A stretch of DNA of 45,505 bases from positions 1 through 45,505 of IMG/VR virus record IMGVR_UViG_3300025276_000007; one strand, written 5' to 3'. This document shows, piece after piece, positions 32,349 to 40,559 of the stretch (the first letter of the stretch is position 1; each line of letters opens with the position of its first letter). The notes below the pieces were generated by a model, which was not told where the DNA came from, ran no database searches, and saw only the letters and a list, made by a program, of their open reading frames with translations. The stretch is from a virus. The position numbers and the translations under genes are program-made.

Positions 32349-32572
32349 CACAAGTCTCCTTTAGGCTTCTGGTTCTGAAACTGCATCCCTACGCAAAGAC
32401 TACGAAACTCTGCTGTAGGGCTTGGTGAAGTCTCAAGCAGATATAGCATATTTAACTCTCTCACTGCTTGGCACTTCTCTTCCGTCTTATACACCGCATT
32501 AGGGGCTCTCACCGAATAGACAGGTACCCCGTCCTCCCACATGCTGAGTATTACTACATACACGTATATCAT
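32348..32572 (-). CDS. Hypothetical small exported or membrane protein
   Basis: 74 residues from the ATG at 32572, chosen because AGGAGAACTT lies just upstream and it overlaps the PhoH stop as ATGA. It begins IYVYVVILSMWEDGVPVYSVRAP, then has two Cys (EKCQAV, SLCVGM) and a basic end. The hydrophobic start could be a short signal or simply a buried strand. Family not recognised. Confidence 0.65.
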   Translation of the reverse strand: MIYVYVVILSMWEDGVPVYSVRAPNAVYKTEEKCQAVRELNMLYLLETSPSPTAEFRSLCVGMQFQNQKPKGDL

Positions 32573-33264
32573 AAGTTCTCCTTCATAAAAACACGTACCC
32601 ATTGGGCACATATATCACTTCTCACTATGTCGTCAACCCCAAACTCAATAACTGATACGGGCAACAAATGCTTCTTAGCTAGGTGTATCACCTTAGACAA
32701 CCCATCTGCTTCCCTTAAGTCCGACTGTTGGACGTCACCGTTAAGGACGATAGTAGAGTTCTCCCCTACTCTAGTTAGTAACATCTTAAGTTCGTGGGTA
32801 GTTATGTTCTGAGTCTCGTCAACTATGATAAAGGCGTTCTCAAAGCTTCGTCCTCTCATTAAGGCCAGTGGTGCCATTTCGATATTACCAGATTTAATAC
32901 CTGTTTCCACTGTACCCTTACCCAAGTGTTTGATTAGTACGTCTAAGACTGGCAAGGCCCAAGGGTAAGTCTTCTCTTCTAAAGAGCCCGGCAAATACCC
33001 TAAGTCTTTACCCACTGCCACGTGAGGTCTAGTAATAACAATCTTATCAATACTCTTAGTAGTGTACTGATCAGCAGCTACTGTGGCGGTGATGTAAGTC
33101 TTGCCTGTACCTGCTGGCCCCAACACAAAGACTTGTGTAGAATCGTTAAGGGCCTCTATGAACTCCTTTTGCTTAGTGGTCTTAGGGGTGAGGCCAGAAG
33201 TTGCCTTCTGATCTGCACCTTTATAAGTTGTCTTACGTCTTGTCTTGGGTTGCTGCTGTGTCAC
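32569..33264 (-). CDS. phoH: PhoH-like P-loop ATPase
   Basis: 231 residues. Walker A GPAGTGKT at 49-56; the PhoH-specific ITRPHVAVGKDLGYLPGSLEEKTYPW (about 83-108); Walker B AFIIVDETQN (about 148-157); and the ending NGDVQQSDLREADGL, then VIEFGVDDIVRSDICAQWV. PhoH is common in marine phages and is thought to be an RNA-acting ATPase; its benefit to the phage is unsettled. It overlaps both neighbours and so is translated with the ribonucleotide reductase block. Confidence 0.93.
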   Translation of the reverse strand: MTQQQPKTRRKTTYKGADQKATSGLTPKTTKQKEFIEALNDSTQVFVLGPAGTGKTYITATVAADQYTTKSIDKIVITRPHVAVGKDLGYLPGSLEEKTYPWALPVLDVLIKHLGKGTVETGIKSGNIEMAPLALMRGRSFENAFIIVDETQNITTHELKMLLTRVGENSTIVLNGDVQQSDLREADGLSKVIHLAKKHLLPVSVIEFGVDDIVRSDICAQWVRVFMKENL

Positions 33265-33698
33265 AGTCTGATCAACTCCGCTTCCTTGTATGGGATATGG
33301 TAGAATAACTCACCCTTTTGAATGTATCTACCCTTTGCGCCTCGAACAGTCTCCTCTGTCATCTGCTGCCCCCTGATCATCCAGCACTGTGTTAAGTGGA
33401 CGTTAAAGACATAGAAGTTTACGTTACTGTCATACTTCTTTAGTAGCCTCTCTTTGCGATGAGGTATCCGTATCTCTGCCCAATCATCGGGCCACTCCTC
33501 CTTCCATGCCCTCTTAACCTCACCCTCCGAGTAATAGACGATACCCTTCTTTGTAGTCTCTACATCTGCAAAGTAGTTTTCTTTGACGTTAGACACTGTG
33601 TGTCCTTGCTTCTCCAAGATTTCAATAAGCTTGACCTTAGCAGGGTTGTCAAACCTATCGTACAGACTTTGTTCAAACCGCTTCTTTACCTCTGTCAT
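33261..33698 (-). CDS. Hypothetical protein, possible nuclease-like fold
   Basis: 145 residues, overlapping the reductase stop as TAATG. It begins with a helix (KRFEQSLYDRFDNPAKVKLIEILEKQGH), then ENYFADVETTKKGIVYYSEGEVKRAWKEEWPDDW, whose Asp...Glu-x-Lys spacing recalls a PD-(D/E)XK core (FADVE ... EGEVKRA). It then has basic RIPHRKERLLKKY and an all-beta end. I do not recognise a named family; the nuclease idea is weak. Confidence 0.6.
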   Translation of the reverse strand: MTEVKKRFEQSLYDRFDNPAKVKLIEILEKQGHTVSNVKENYFADVETTKKGIVYYSEGEVKRAWKEEWPDDWAEIRIPHRKERLLKKYDSNVNFYVFNVHLTQCWMIRGQQMTEETVRGAKGRYIQKGELFYHIPYKEAELIRL

Positions 33699-35605
33699 TA
33701 TGTAATATCCACCATCTCACAAACGTCACCAGTACAAGCCATAGTTTGCATACCACTGGTGTTGTCTTCTACCTCGTAGTTAGATAACTTAGTCCAGTCG
33801 AGACTCTTAGGTGAAATGTCAGTGACCTCAAGGTAGTGATCTTTGTCACACTCTTGATAGGGCGCCTGTTGGTACGTATGCTCATTGAAGGGCAAGAACG
33901 AGACACCTGACATTTCATCGAAGTGCTTGTATACAAAGGCCCCTACTTCTAACCACTCCTCACCCTTGACGTTAATAGTAACACTCGGCTTATGCTCACA
34001 CCAATGACGTTGATACACCAGCCACATCTCTAGCTGTTCAATCGCAGTCATGTCAGCAGTATGAACGGCTCCCATAGGAGACTGCATAGGAAAGCTAAAC
34101 ACCGTAGTAGCATCAGGCTTCATAACGTCAGGCTCATTAGGGACACCTTGGTCTATCATAAACTGTGTCAGTGGGTCTTTATTATCTCCACGCACAGTAC
34201 GGATATAATAGGGACTGTGACGAGCATGAATACCAGAAGCTGAGTCAACCAGTTGGGAAACTGTTCCACTGGGCTTAACGCAAGTAATAGCAGTGCTATG
34301 AGGGATACCAAGACGGTCAGCCCACTCAGCGTTAGTAGAAATAGCCACATCCCTTAAATGCTCCAAAGTTTCTGACAGGCCATCATTAGCCAATGTCATT
34401 AGTTTGTTGTCCATTATCCCTGTGAGTGACACACCGAGCAGTCGTTCTGCTGCGGTATTCGTGTTCCACATCTTTCGCAGATATGGGAAGTGTGTGTAGG
34501 TTGACTGTATGGTTCCAAGTATAGTCGCAAGGCGGACTTTGTCTGCAAGGTCTGCCACAGTGTCGTTTGCACGGATGACCACCTCCGTGAGATTACAGAA
34601 CTGATTCGGGCGTAAAATGATTTCCGAACAGGGGTTTGTTCCGAAGTCGTAGCAAGACTCTCTACGGCCATTCTTTGCAGCTTGTTTAACTGATGCTTGT
34701 CTGTTGAAGATACCACGTTCGCCACTCCCACTTTCCATAAGTGCAGTCCACTCACGCATGAAGGACATACTATCAGGTTTCTCCGTATAAGCTACAGAGT
34801 TATTAGCCAAGGCACGGTGAGTTGCATTTTCCCACCAAGCTCCTGACTTAGCATGACGCATACGGTCATCCGACAGGTTGCTTAGAGATATCATAGCAGA
34901 CCGTCTAACGCCCCCTACAACGACAACTTCACCGATCTTACACATAAGGTCATGACACTCAAGACTTGACAGGCTACGTCCCTGTGAGGCTTTGAATGTA
35001 GTTACTGCAAAGTTAAACAAGTCAACCAAAGGAGCAGGACCACTAGCACGACCACCAAACGTCTTAAGTTTAGCACCAGCAGGGCGAACTTTTGACACAT
35101 CCCACTTAGGAATTTCACCAGCCCACAGGAGTGCCAACACTTGCCTGAGACCCTTAGCCCAGCCTTCCTTGCTATCCTTGATGACGACAGTCGTTTCGCT
35201 TTCGAAAAGCGTAGGAACCTCAGGGAGTTTACTGATGAACTGACGCTCAACACTGAAACCAACCCCCGTACCGCAAAGCAAGATGAACATAGCCTCATCG
35301 AAAGACTTAGGATCATCTACGGGTAAGTAGCTACAATTATACATACAAGTGTTGTCACGTTCAGCAGCAATACCCGCAGTCATAAGTGACCTCATACTAG
35401 GCATAACAGATAACGTAAGAATAGCGGCCTCGATATCACGCATGGTATCGGGGTCATTGCTTAAGTGCTTGCCAGCAATATTAGTCATGTACCGACTTAC
35501 TGTCTCGCCCCAAGTCTCTCGACGTCCCAGACCCTCAAGCCACCGAGCATAACGACTGGTCGCAATAAAGGTTTGGTAGTCTGTTGGTAGGTAGTTACTT
35601 TTCAT
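33698..35605 (-). CDS. nrdJ: Ribonucleotide reductase, class II (adenosylcobalamin-dependent, monomeric type)
   Basis: 635 residues. It makes deoxyribonucleotides using B12 to form a thiyl radical. The radical Cys is C326 in TNPCSEIIL and the redox pair is C91 (MYNCSYLP) with C337 (FCNLTE). The 11-residue step from C326 to C337 equals that between C408 and C419 of the Lactobacillus enzyme. FILLCGTGVGFSVE (107-120), VRRSAMISL and CVKPSGTVSQLVDSASGIH are also conserved. The C-terminal pair is CTGDVC. No intein is present. It overlaps the DUF1127 gene by 11 bases. Confidence 0.93.
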   Translation of the reverse strand: MKSNYLPTDYQTFIATSRYARWLEGLGRRETWGETVSRYMTNIAGKHLSNDPDTMRDIEAAILTLSVMPSMRSLMTAGIAAERDNTCMYNCSYLPVDDPKSFDEAMFILLCGTGVGFSVERQFISKLPEVPTLFESETTVVIKDSKEGWAKGLRQVLALLWAGEIPKWDVSKVRPAGAKLKTFGGRASGPAPLVDLFNFAVTTFKASQGRSLSSLECHDLMCKIGEVVVVGGVRRSAMISLSNLSDDRMRHAKSGAWWENATHRALANNSVAYTEKPDSMSFMREWTALMESGSGERGIFNRQASVKQAAKNGRRESCYDFGTNPCSEIILRPNQFCNLTEVVIRANDTVADLADKVRLATILGTIQSTYTHFPYLRKMWNTNTAAERLLGVSLTGIMDNKLMTLANDGLSETLEHLRDVAISTNAEWADRLGIPHSTAITCVKPSGTVSQLVDSASGIHARHSPYYIRTVRGDNKDPLTQFMIDQGVPNEPDVMKPDATTVFSFPMQSPMGAVHTADMTAIEQLEMWLVYQRHWCEHKPSVTINVKGEEWLEVGAFVYKHFDEMSGVSFLPFNEHTYQQAPYQECDKDHYLEVTDISPKSLDWTKLSNYEVEDNTSGMQTMACTGDVCEMVDIT

Positions 35606-35783
35606 CTGTGTTCTTTCCTCGTTGAATAATATCTTCGTCTAACCAGATCATACGATTAATGTCACCACGGTTAATGCCTATGTCTTTTAGGATAGAGTTA
35701 GGCAAAGTGTTTAGTTGCTTGATGGTCTCTCTGTGTAGCCGCCAAGTCTGTAAGTATTTCCAGTACCTAGTGATCCAGCTCAT
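35595..35783 (-). CDS. DUF1127 (YjiS-like) small basic protein
   Basis: 62 residues. WRLHRETIKQLNTLPNSILKDIGINRGDINRMIW follows the DUF1127 pattern: an Arg/Lys helix, then L..L.D..L.DIGI.R.DI. DUF1127 proteins are small and abundant in Alphaproteobacteria, where some bind RNA and affect phosphate, stress or growth control. A phage copy looks host-derived. It overlaps the MazG-like gene as ATGA and the reductase by 11 bases. Confidence 0.85.
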   Translation of the reverse strand: MSWITRYWKYLQTWRLHRETIKQLNTLPNSILKDIGINRGDINRMIWLDEDIIQRGKNTDEK

Positions 35784-36217
35784 ACTAAGTCTTTTAGGTT
35801 AGGGGGTTGATAGTTTGGACCCTTCATAACCTTACCGTGTTGGTCTTTAATGGGTTTACCATCTTCACCCAGCTTTGACATGTTGGACTCATGGACTCTC
35901 TTAAAGGCCTCGTCTAAGTCCCAGCCAAAGGTAACAGCATATCCATATATTACGTATACTAGGTCGGCTAACTCTTTTAATCTAGCGTGTGCCTGCGTCT
36001 CGTCTGTGGCCTCGTAGAACTCCTCTCGGATCAGGGTAAACCTAAAGTCCTCTAAGTCTGAGCCCAGCTTATACTCTTTGTCCATAGGCTGACCCATGTG
36101 GTCAACGAACTGTGTAACCATTTCTTGTGTTGTTGCATCAGCAAACATAGGAAACTGGGCGATAGAGATATCATCGTTCATCTCCATGAAAGCGTCTATG
36201 TCATCTTGCGTAATCAT
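35780..36217 (-). CDS. MazG-like nucleotide pyrophosphohydrolase
   Basis: 145 residues from the ATG at 36217, chosen because AAGGAG lies seven bases upstream (an in-frame ATG at 36235 lacks one). The catalytic pattern is IREEFYEATDE followed by RLKELADLVYVIYGYAV, the EExxE...ExxD of all-alpha NTP pyrophosphohydrolases. The C-terminus VHESNMSKLGEDGKPIKD is typical of phage members. It may hydrolyse dNTP or signalling nucleotides and so shape the host nucleotide pool. Confidence 0.85.
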   Translation of the reverse strand: MITQDDIDAFMEMNDDISIAQFPMFADATTQEMVTQFVDHMGQPMDKEYKLGSDLEDFRFTLIREEFYEATDETQAHARLKELADLVYVIYGYAVTFGWDLDEAFKRVHESNMSKLGEDGKPIKDQHGKVMKGPNYQPPNLKDLV

Positions 36218-36218
36218 T

Positions 36219-36383
36219 TCAGTACTCCTTATCATCTAGGTATTCGTCTAAGTCTATTAAGCCTGTGTGGTGCAAGTGAAGGGCCACTTCATCATGTGTC
36301 AAACCAGCGTCTAACATTAGTTGAAGTAGCCCAAAGTCTTCCACAACACCACGTAACGTGTGATCATCATGGTAGTTGGTCAT
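36219..36383 (-). CDS. 54-residue acidic microprotein
   Basis: Read leftward from ATG at 36383. The sequence is mostly helical and acidic with many His (TNYHDDHTLRGVVEDFG, then LTHDEVALHLHHTG, LDLDEYLDD). Its start overlaps the stop of the upstream 40-codon gene as TAATG and its stop lies one base before the MazG-like start, so it is embedded in a coupled operon. Family not recognised. Confidence 0.72.
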   Translation of the reverse strand: MTNYHDDHTLRGVVEDFGLLQLMLDAGLTHDEVALHLHHTGLIDLDEYLDDKEY

Positions 36384-36505
36384 TAGGTTTCAGGGTCTAC
36401 GTGCTGGTTAAGGTGATAGTCGATTACATAGAGTTGATACGCCCGTTCAACACTAGATTTCTTCATTTCTGCCAACATATTAGTAAATTCAAATAAGCTA
36501 CTCAT
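36383..36505 (-). CDS. 40-residue microprotein
   Basis: Read leftward from ATG at 36505, which overlaps the nuclease stop as ATGA; its stop overlaps the next start as TAATG. The peptide is helical (SSLFEFTNMLAEMKKSSVERAYQLYVIDYHLNQ) with alternating charge. The double overlap is the main evidence that it is translated. Function unknown. Confidence 0.72.
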   Translation of the reverse strand: MSSLFEFTNMLAEMKKSSVERAYQLYVIDYHLNQHVDPET

Positions 36506-36849
36506 GTCTTCCATCCTTTTATTAACTCCATATAGTGATCTAGCTTGGTTATTACTAGCCACTCTTGTCTGTCTGCTCTAAAGAAAACTACTGGCTCATA
36601 CTCACCGCCTTGCTTGGCTTGGTCAACAAAGTCATAGATAGTCTTCAAGTTCTTCCTGCGCTTTACTTCAGCAGAGATAGGGATAAGCTCTCTTGCCCTT
36701 GGACTTAACTGAATGTCTTCCCCTTGTTGGCCCATAGCCGTTGACCTAACATCGTCAGGTTCTAGTGTTGGGAACGTCTTCAGTATCTTATCTCTTATCT
36801 CTTGTTGACCTAAGCGGCCTTTGGCTTTCGATGATGCGGCGGAACCCAT
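36502..36849 (-). CDS. Putative PD-(D/E)XK nuclease (resolvase-like)
   Basis: 115 residues from ATG at 36849, preceded by GGAGGGAGAGTT, a much better start than the one 27 bases upstream. KAKGRLGQQEIRDKILKTF is followed by STAMGQQGEDIQLSPRARELIPISAEVKRRKNLKTIYDFVDQA, an E...D...E-x-K pattern of a PD-(D/E)XK core like that of phage Holliday-junction or recombination nucleases. It lies beside the exonuclease, consistent with DNA processing, and overlaps that gene by 40 bases. Confidence 0.75.
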   Translation of the reverse strand: MGSAASSKAKGRLGQQEIRDKILKTFPTLEPDDVRSTAMGQQGEDIQLSPRARELIPISAEVKRRKNLKTIYDFVDQAKQGGEYEPVVFFRADRQEWLVITKLDHYMELIKGWKT

Positions 36850-37550
36850 AACTCTCCCTCCGTTCGTCTTAACCACAGTAGTCGGGCATTTTCCAGTACC
36901 CTTTCTTCGTCTCCGTCATACCGATGTACCACAGCGTGATACAACTCCTTCTCGTTAGTGCAATGAACTAGCATGTCTTCTGCCTTAACTGGACCCACTC
37001 TGTATAGACCCTTGATGTTATCTGCTGCATCCCCCATCAGGATTTGTTTGTAGAACCAGTGTAGTCCGTCAAACCTGTCCATATAGGTAAAGGTCTTCTT
37101 AGTCAGGTTGTAGTGAAGGCCTTTGATTTGCAGCATGTCCTTGTCAATGGTAGCCACAACTGCACGATAGCCAGTGTTAGCTGCATCCATAGCTATTAGA
37201 TCGTCTGCTTCTTCTCCTTCTGAGGTAATGGCATCCCACTCTTCAGAGAGATACCTGCGAACAACTGGCAACATACTAGGCTTAGGCTTATCACTTCTGT
37301 TTCCTTTGTAGACCGCAGTCTTTGCAATATCGAAACGAAAGTTGCCCTTGCCAGTTAAGTAAACTGAGTGATCACCCCCCTCATTGTAGAAGGAACACTC
37401 TGCCAGTATCTCTTTCATAAACGCTTTAGCATACTCTAGAGCTTCTACCGCAGTACACTCACGCTTACCGTCCTTGTCTTCTACTTTGTGGGCGGCAGCA
37501 CGGTATGCCACTATGTCGCCATCCACGATAGTCTTTAAAACTGGGACCAT
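36810..37550 (-). CDS. 5'-3' exonuclease (FEN-like)
   Basis: 246 residues. Metal-binding acidic motifs are visible: IVDGDIVAYRAA (Asp10, Asp12), SEGEEADDLIAMDA (about 110-122), VVATIDKDMLQIKG and the helix-3-turn-helix MGDAADNIKGLYRVGPVKAEDML. This is the standard set of PolI-type 5' exonucleases that remove RNA primers or degrade host DNA. The ribosome site is GGAGAAGAAGT. It overlaps both neighbours. Confidence 0.92.
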   Translation of the reverse strand: MVPVLKTIVDGDIVAYRAAAHKVEDKDGKRECTAVEALEYAKAFMKEILAECSFYNEGGDHSVYLTGKGNFRFDIAKTAVYKGNRSDKPKPSMLPVVRRYLSEEWDAITSEGEEADDLIAMDAANTGYRAVVATIDKDMLQIKGLHYNLTKKTFTYMDRFDGLHWFYKQILMGDAADNIKGLYRVGPVKAEDMLVHCTNEKELYHAVVHRYDGDEERVLENARLLWLRRTEGELWVPPHHRKPKAA

Positions 37551-37729
37551 ACTTCTTCTCCGCCCATATACTTTGAGCCTATAGCTAAGTCTCCAAACCC
37601 AGCAACCCTAGCCACGTTCTGACAGTGGTCTAGGAAGTCTTCAATAGTGTTTACATTAGATGATGAGTAGGAAGCCTCACGATTATCGTCAGGCCCCCAT
37701 GCTTCTTGGCTAAGGGTAATAAGCTTCAC
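37535..37729 (-). CDS. Small hypothetical protein of the replication block
   Basis: 64 residues, between the ssDNA-binding protein (whose stop is directly adjacent) and the exonuclease (16-base overlap). The sequence LITLSQEAWGPDDNREASYSSSN then IEDFLDHCQNVARVAGFGDLAIGS is not a family I know. Tight spacing in the replication operon is the chief evidence that it is a gene. Confidence 0.62.
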   Translation of the reverse strand: MKLITLSQEAWGPDDNREASYSSSNVNTIEDFLDHCQNVARVAGFGDLAIGSKYMGGEEVWSQF

Positions 37730-38224
37730 TTAGAAGCCATCCTCTGATACGGTGGACTGGTACTGTACCAACTTAGTCACGCCGATCTTATCGACACGGC
37801 TTCCTGTACGATCGCCTTCACCATAGACAGTGACCTTGACCCGTACTTCAGTACCGTTACCCAGCTCACCGTCAGCGAACGTCCAAGCTGCACCCTTAGT
37901 CAACTCATCACCTGACCAGTTAACAACCTGTGGGGCGCCACCCAGTGCCTCTGCTACGGGGTTTACGTTGTCACGCTTGAGACGAATGTACTGGCCGATA
38001 CCATATCCATCACCGTTACGTGGGTCTTTAAGACGCTTGTGTCCTCGGAACTCTTTTGCTACGCCAGCTTCCCAGAACATTTCTAAGTCTGCATCTGTGG
38101 ACGGATAGAAGTTCATGTTAAATTGCCCTGTAGGGTGGAAGTCAGGGTTGCTATCCATGTTCTCTTTGAAGACCCGTGCATACTCTACGAAGCCGTTCAT
38201 TACGATAACTCTTGCTTTACTCAT
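37730..38224 (-). CDS. ssb: Single-stranded DNA-binding protein (T7 gp2.5-like role)
   Basis: 164 residues. SKARVIVMNGFVEYARVFKENMDSN, FHPTGQFNMNFYPSTDADLEMFWEAG, GQYIRLKRDNVNPVAEALGGAPQVVNW and EVRVKVTVYGEGDRTGSRVDKIGVTKLVQY show the beta-barrel layout of phage ssDNA-binding proteins that lie beside polA and exonuclease genes. The end SEDGF is acidic and aromatic, as in tails that recruit other replication proteins. Promoter at 38251-38280. Confidence 0.8.
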   Translation of the reverse strand: MSKARVIVMNGFVEYARVFKENMDSNPDFHPTGQFNMNFYPSTDADLEMFWEAGVAKEFRGHKRLKDPRNGDGYGIGQYIRLKRDNVNPVAEALGGAPQVVNWSGDELTKGAAWTFADGELGNGTEVRVKVTVYGEGDRTGSRVDKIGVTKLVQYQSTVSEDGF

Positions 38225-38250
38225 TTTATATTCCTTTGTTGAGTGTTTAT

Positions 38251-38280
38251 AGTATATAGTGGGTAGTAAGGGTCTTTCAA
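38251..38280 (-). promoter_or_regulatory. Promoter for the ssb-exonuclease segment
   Basis: Read leftward: TTGAAA (38275-38280), an 18-base spacer and TATACT (38251-38256), then 26 bases to the ssb start. AAAGGAATATAAA provides the ribosome site. It sits in one of the few gaps of the leftward unit. Confidence 0.6.
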
Positions 38281-38286
38281 CCCCCT

Positions 38287-40155
38287 TTAGTGTATTTCTG
38301 CATAACTTTTACCAAAAGAGTGATCTATACCTAACGGAAGGTTCAGCTTAACACTGTCATTGGCACAGCTCATAGCATCTTTTAGCATGTTAGATAGTTC
38401 TGCTTCATCTCCTTTCGGTACTTCTGCAATGATCTCGTCATGGAACTGCCCAAGTATCTTAACACCAGCCTTTCTGACGTGGCTAACCCAAGTGTCAAAG
38501 CAATAGACGCCTGTGCTTTGGTTTAGTGTGCTGAACCTGTCCTTGTCACTACGCAACACATGCCAGAACTTTGACACAGGGTTTTGTATCCACGACTTAC
38601 CCATAAGCTCCCTAACCTTAGCATTGTTAGCCACCCTCTGTACTGCCCAGTTACGGGCCCAGAAAGCTTCTAGTAGGTTAGCTGCTGCCGTTTGTGTAAG
38701 ACCCGTCTCACGTGCCAGCTTAGGGGCTCCTACACCATACGTGGCACTATAGTTAACGACCTTGTAGTTCTTCCGTAAAGCTTTAAGGCTAACTTCCCCA
38801 GAGTTGTGCTTGTCGATGTCTTCCTGTGTGACAGCACCAGCAAACTTAGCAAGGTCAAGGTGAGGGTCAAACCCTTCCTTAGACATGTCGTTAACGTAGT
38901 CAGGATCAAGGGGCTGCATGTAGTGACGCTTGGTAGTGTCCTCTAAGCTAACCATGTCAGCACCACACAAAGTCATGCCGTCCCTTGCTATCAAACAGCC
39001 ACGTATGTCTTGACCGTAAGGCTTGTCCACCGAAGGTAGGTTAACCAAAGGTCGTGAGTGCTTGAACCTAAACGTATTAGTTAAGCCAGTAATGGTAGCC
39101 TTAAGGAACCCGCCTCTCTCACAAGAGATAAACGACTTGATGATACCAATACGGTGCGACAACACAGTAAGGCCGTCCAGTAATGCTACATCTTTGTTGA
39201 CACTGATAAGACGTTTAACACTGTTACACAGCTCTCCGTCTTTACGGATTTGTGGTACCTTCCTTTCAACCATGTGTACAGCTTTGGTGTCACTTTCCTT
39301 AATAAAGTTAAACGTACAGGGCTCCCAACCCATAGAGAACAGCCAGTCCTTCACCTGATCTGGTGAGTTAGGGTTGGCTGGATCAGTCTTCTGGCAGTGC
39401 CGTAGGCTCTCTGTAGTCATAGGGTACTTAGATTCAGTCAGTAGTTCGAACCACTTGGTAGCAGCAGCAGAAGGTAGGCCGTTCTTAAGGGTCATACGAT
39501 CAAGTGATGGTTTGTGCTTCATAACCCAGTGTTGCTTCCGAGGCATAACCTCCACTAGCTGATCGACCTTAACTGCCTTGGCTGCTTCCCAGTCAACTAA
39601 CAGGGCGTTAGCTTTAGATAAGTCTACCCGCCAGCCATTGTCAGCTTGCTCTCTAGCAGTCTGCATCTTGGTTGTCAGGTAAGACAAGAACCTAACTTTC
39701 TCTGACTCCTGCATGTACAAGCGGTCAAGCTTCTTCTCTTGAATGCTCCACAGACGAGAGTTGATCTTTACATCTTCCTGACAACGGTGAGCATACTCAT
39801 CCTGCGACAAGTTGTCCCAGTCATCTACTATAGGCTTAGGCACACCGAAGTCTTCACCATAAGATGCAAGACCATGACTGCCCCTCTCTGGTGACAGGTA
39901 CCAACTGACACTCAGTGTGTCGATAAGTCTTGCAGTGATCTTAATGCCCAAGACCTTTTCGATAGCAGGAACATCGAAGCCTACAATGAAGTGTCCGATG
40001 AGTGTCTCTTGGCTCAAGAAGAACTTACGCATTTCATCATAGTCAAAGATAGACACAGGGTCTGCCATGTCAGGGGTCTTATAGCTTACAACGTGTATCT
40101 TGGTTAGCTTGTCCAAGAACCCGTCAGTTTCAATATCGAATACAGTCATAGTCAT
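38287..40155 (-). CDS. polA: Family A DNA polymerase with 3'-5' exonuclease
   Basis: 622 residues, T7-like and without a 5' nuclease domain. The exonuclease shows FDIETDG (Asp7, Glu9), FDVPA (Asp61) and EDVKINSRLW (Asp128). Polymerase motif A is GADMVSLED (Asp400, Glu405), motif B is RKNYKVVNYSATYG (461-474) and motif C is FHDEII (Asp573). The residue at the E. coli 762 position is Tyr469, as in T7, which correlates with lytic phages and fast, low-discrimination synthesis. It overlaps the endonuclease gene as ATGA. Confidence 0.95.
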   Translation of the reverse strand: MTMTVFDIETDGFLDKLTKIHVVSYKTPDMADPVSIFDYDEMRKFFLSQETLIGHFIVGFDVPAIEKVLGIKITARLIDTLSVSWYLSPERGSHGLASYGEDFGVPKPIVDDWDNLSQDEYAHRCQEDVKINSRLWSIQEKKLDRLYMQESEKVRFLSYLTTKMQTAREQADNGWRVDLSKANALLVDWEAAKAVKVDQLVEVMPRKQHWVMKHKPSLDRMTLKNGLPSAAATKWFELLTESKYPMTTESLRHCQKTDPANPNSPDQVKDWLFSMGWEPCTFNFIKESDTKAVHMVERKVPQIRKDGELCNSVKRLISVNKDVALLDGLTVLSHRIGIIKSFISCERGGFLKATITGLTNTFRFKHSRPLVNLPSVDKPYGQDIRGCLIARDGMTLCGADMVSLEDTTKRHYMQPLDPDYVNDMSKEGFDPHLDLAKFAGAVTQEDIDKHNSGEVSLKALRKNYKVVNYSATYGVGAPKLARETGLTQTAAANLLEAFWARNWAVQRVANNAKVRELMGKSWIQNPVSKFWHVLRSDKDRFSTLNQSTGVYCFDTWVSHVRKAGVKILGQFHDEIIAEVPKGDEAELSNMLKDAMSCANDSVKLNLPLGIDHSFGKSYAEIH

Positions 40156-40559
40156 CTCCCTTGGTACTTACCGTTGCCAGACCAAGTAAACCCCATCCGC
40201 AACTGTGCATTTTTCATGTAGTCCACATACATCCTATGGGCACCAGCGTCTGTGACACCTTGAAGGGTATCACCCATACGACCAATCTTAACATTACAGG
40301 GGTGACATAAAAACCCTCGGAACATCTTACTGGTGTGGTCGTGATCAATGTTAAGCTTGTCTGAAACCTTACCACAACACTCACAAGCGGCTGGCTTCAA
40401 GGCTGAAAAGCCTTTACGCAAAGCATACTTAACACTTAAATCTAAGTGATAGCAACTCTTGCAGACGTTACGTCTACCGTCTCTCATACTGGGGGCTTTG
40501 TGAAACTCTGTGAGGGGGAAAGTTCCGCCACACGTGTTACATACCTTACTAGCAGTCAT
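40152..40559 (-). CDS. HNH recombination endonuclease (endonuclease VII-like)
   Basis: 135 residues. Two zinc-knuckle pairs (KVCNTCGG with VCKSC, and CECCG with CHPC) enclose the catalytic LNIDHDHTSKMFRGFLCHPCN. The linear order matches T4 endonuclease VII-type proteins that resolve branched DNA before packaging. The start overlaps the stop of the 87-codon gene and its stop overlaps polA. Some members in this place are homing enzymes, so that alternative remains. Confidence 0.88.
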   Translation of the reverse strand: MTASKVCNTCGGTFPLTEFHKAPSMRDGRRNVCKSCYHLDLSVKYALRKGFSALKPAACECCGKVSDKLNIDHDHTSKMFRGFLCHPCNVKIGRMGDTLQGVTDAGAHRMYVDYMKNAQLRMGFTWSGNGKYQGR

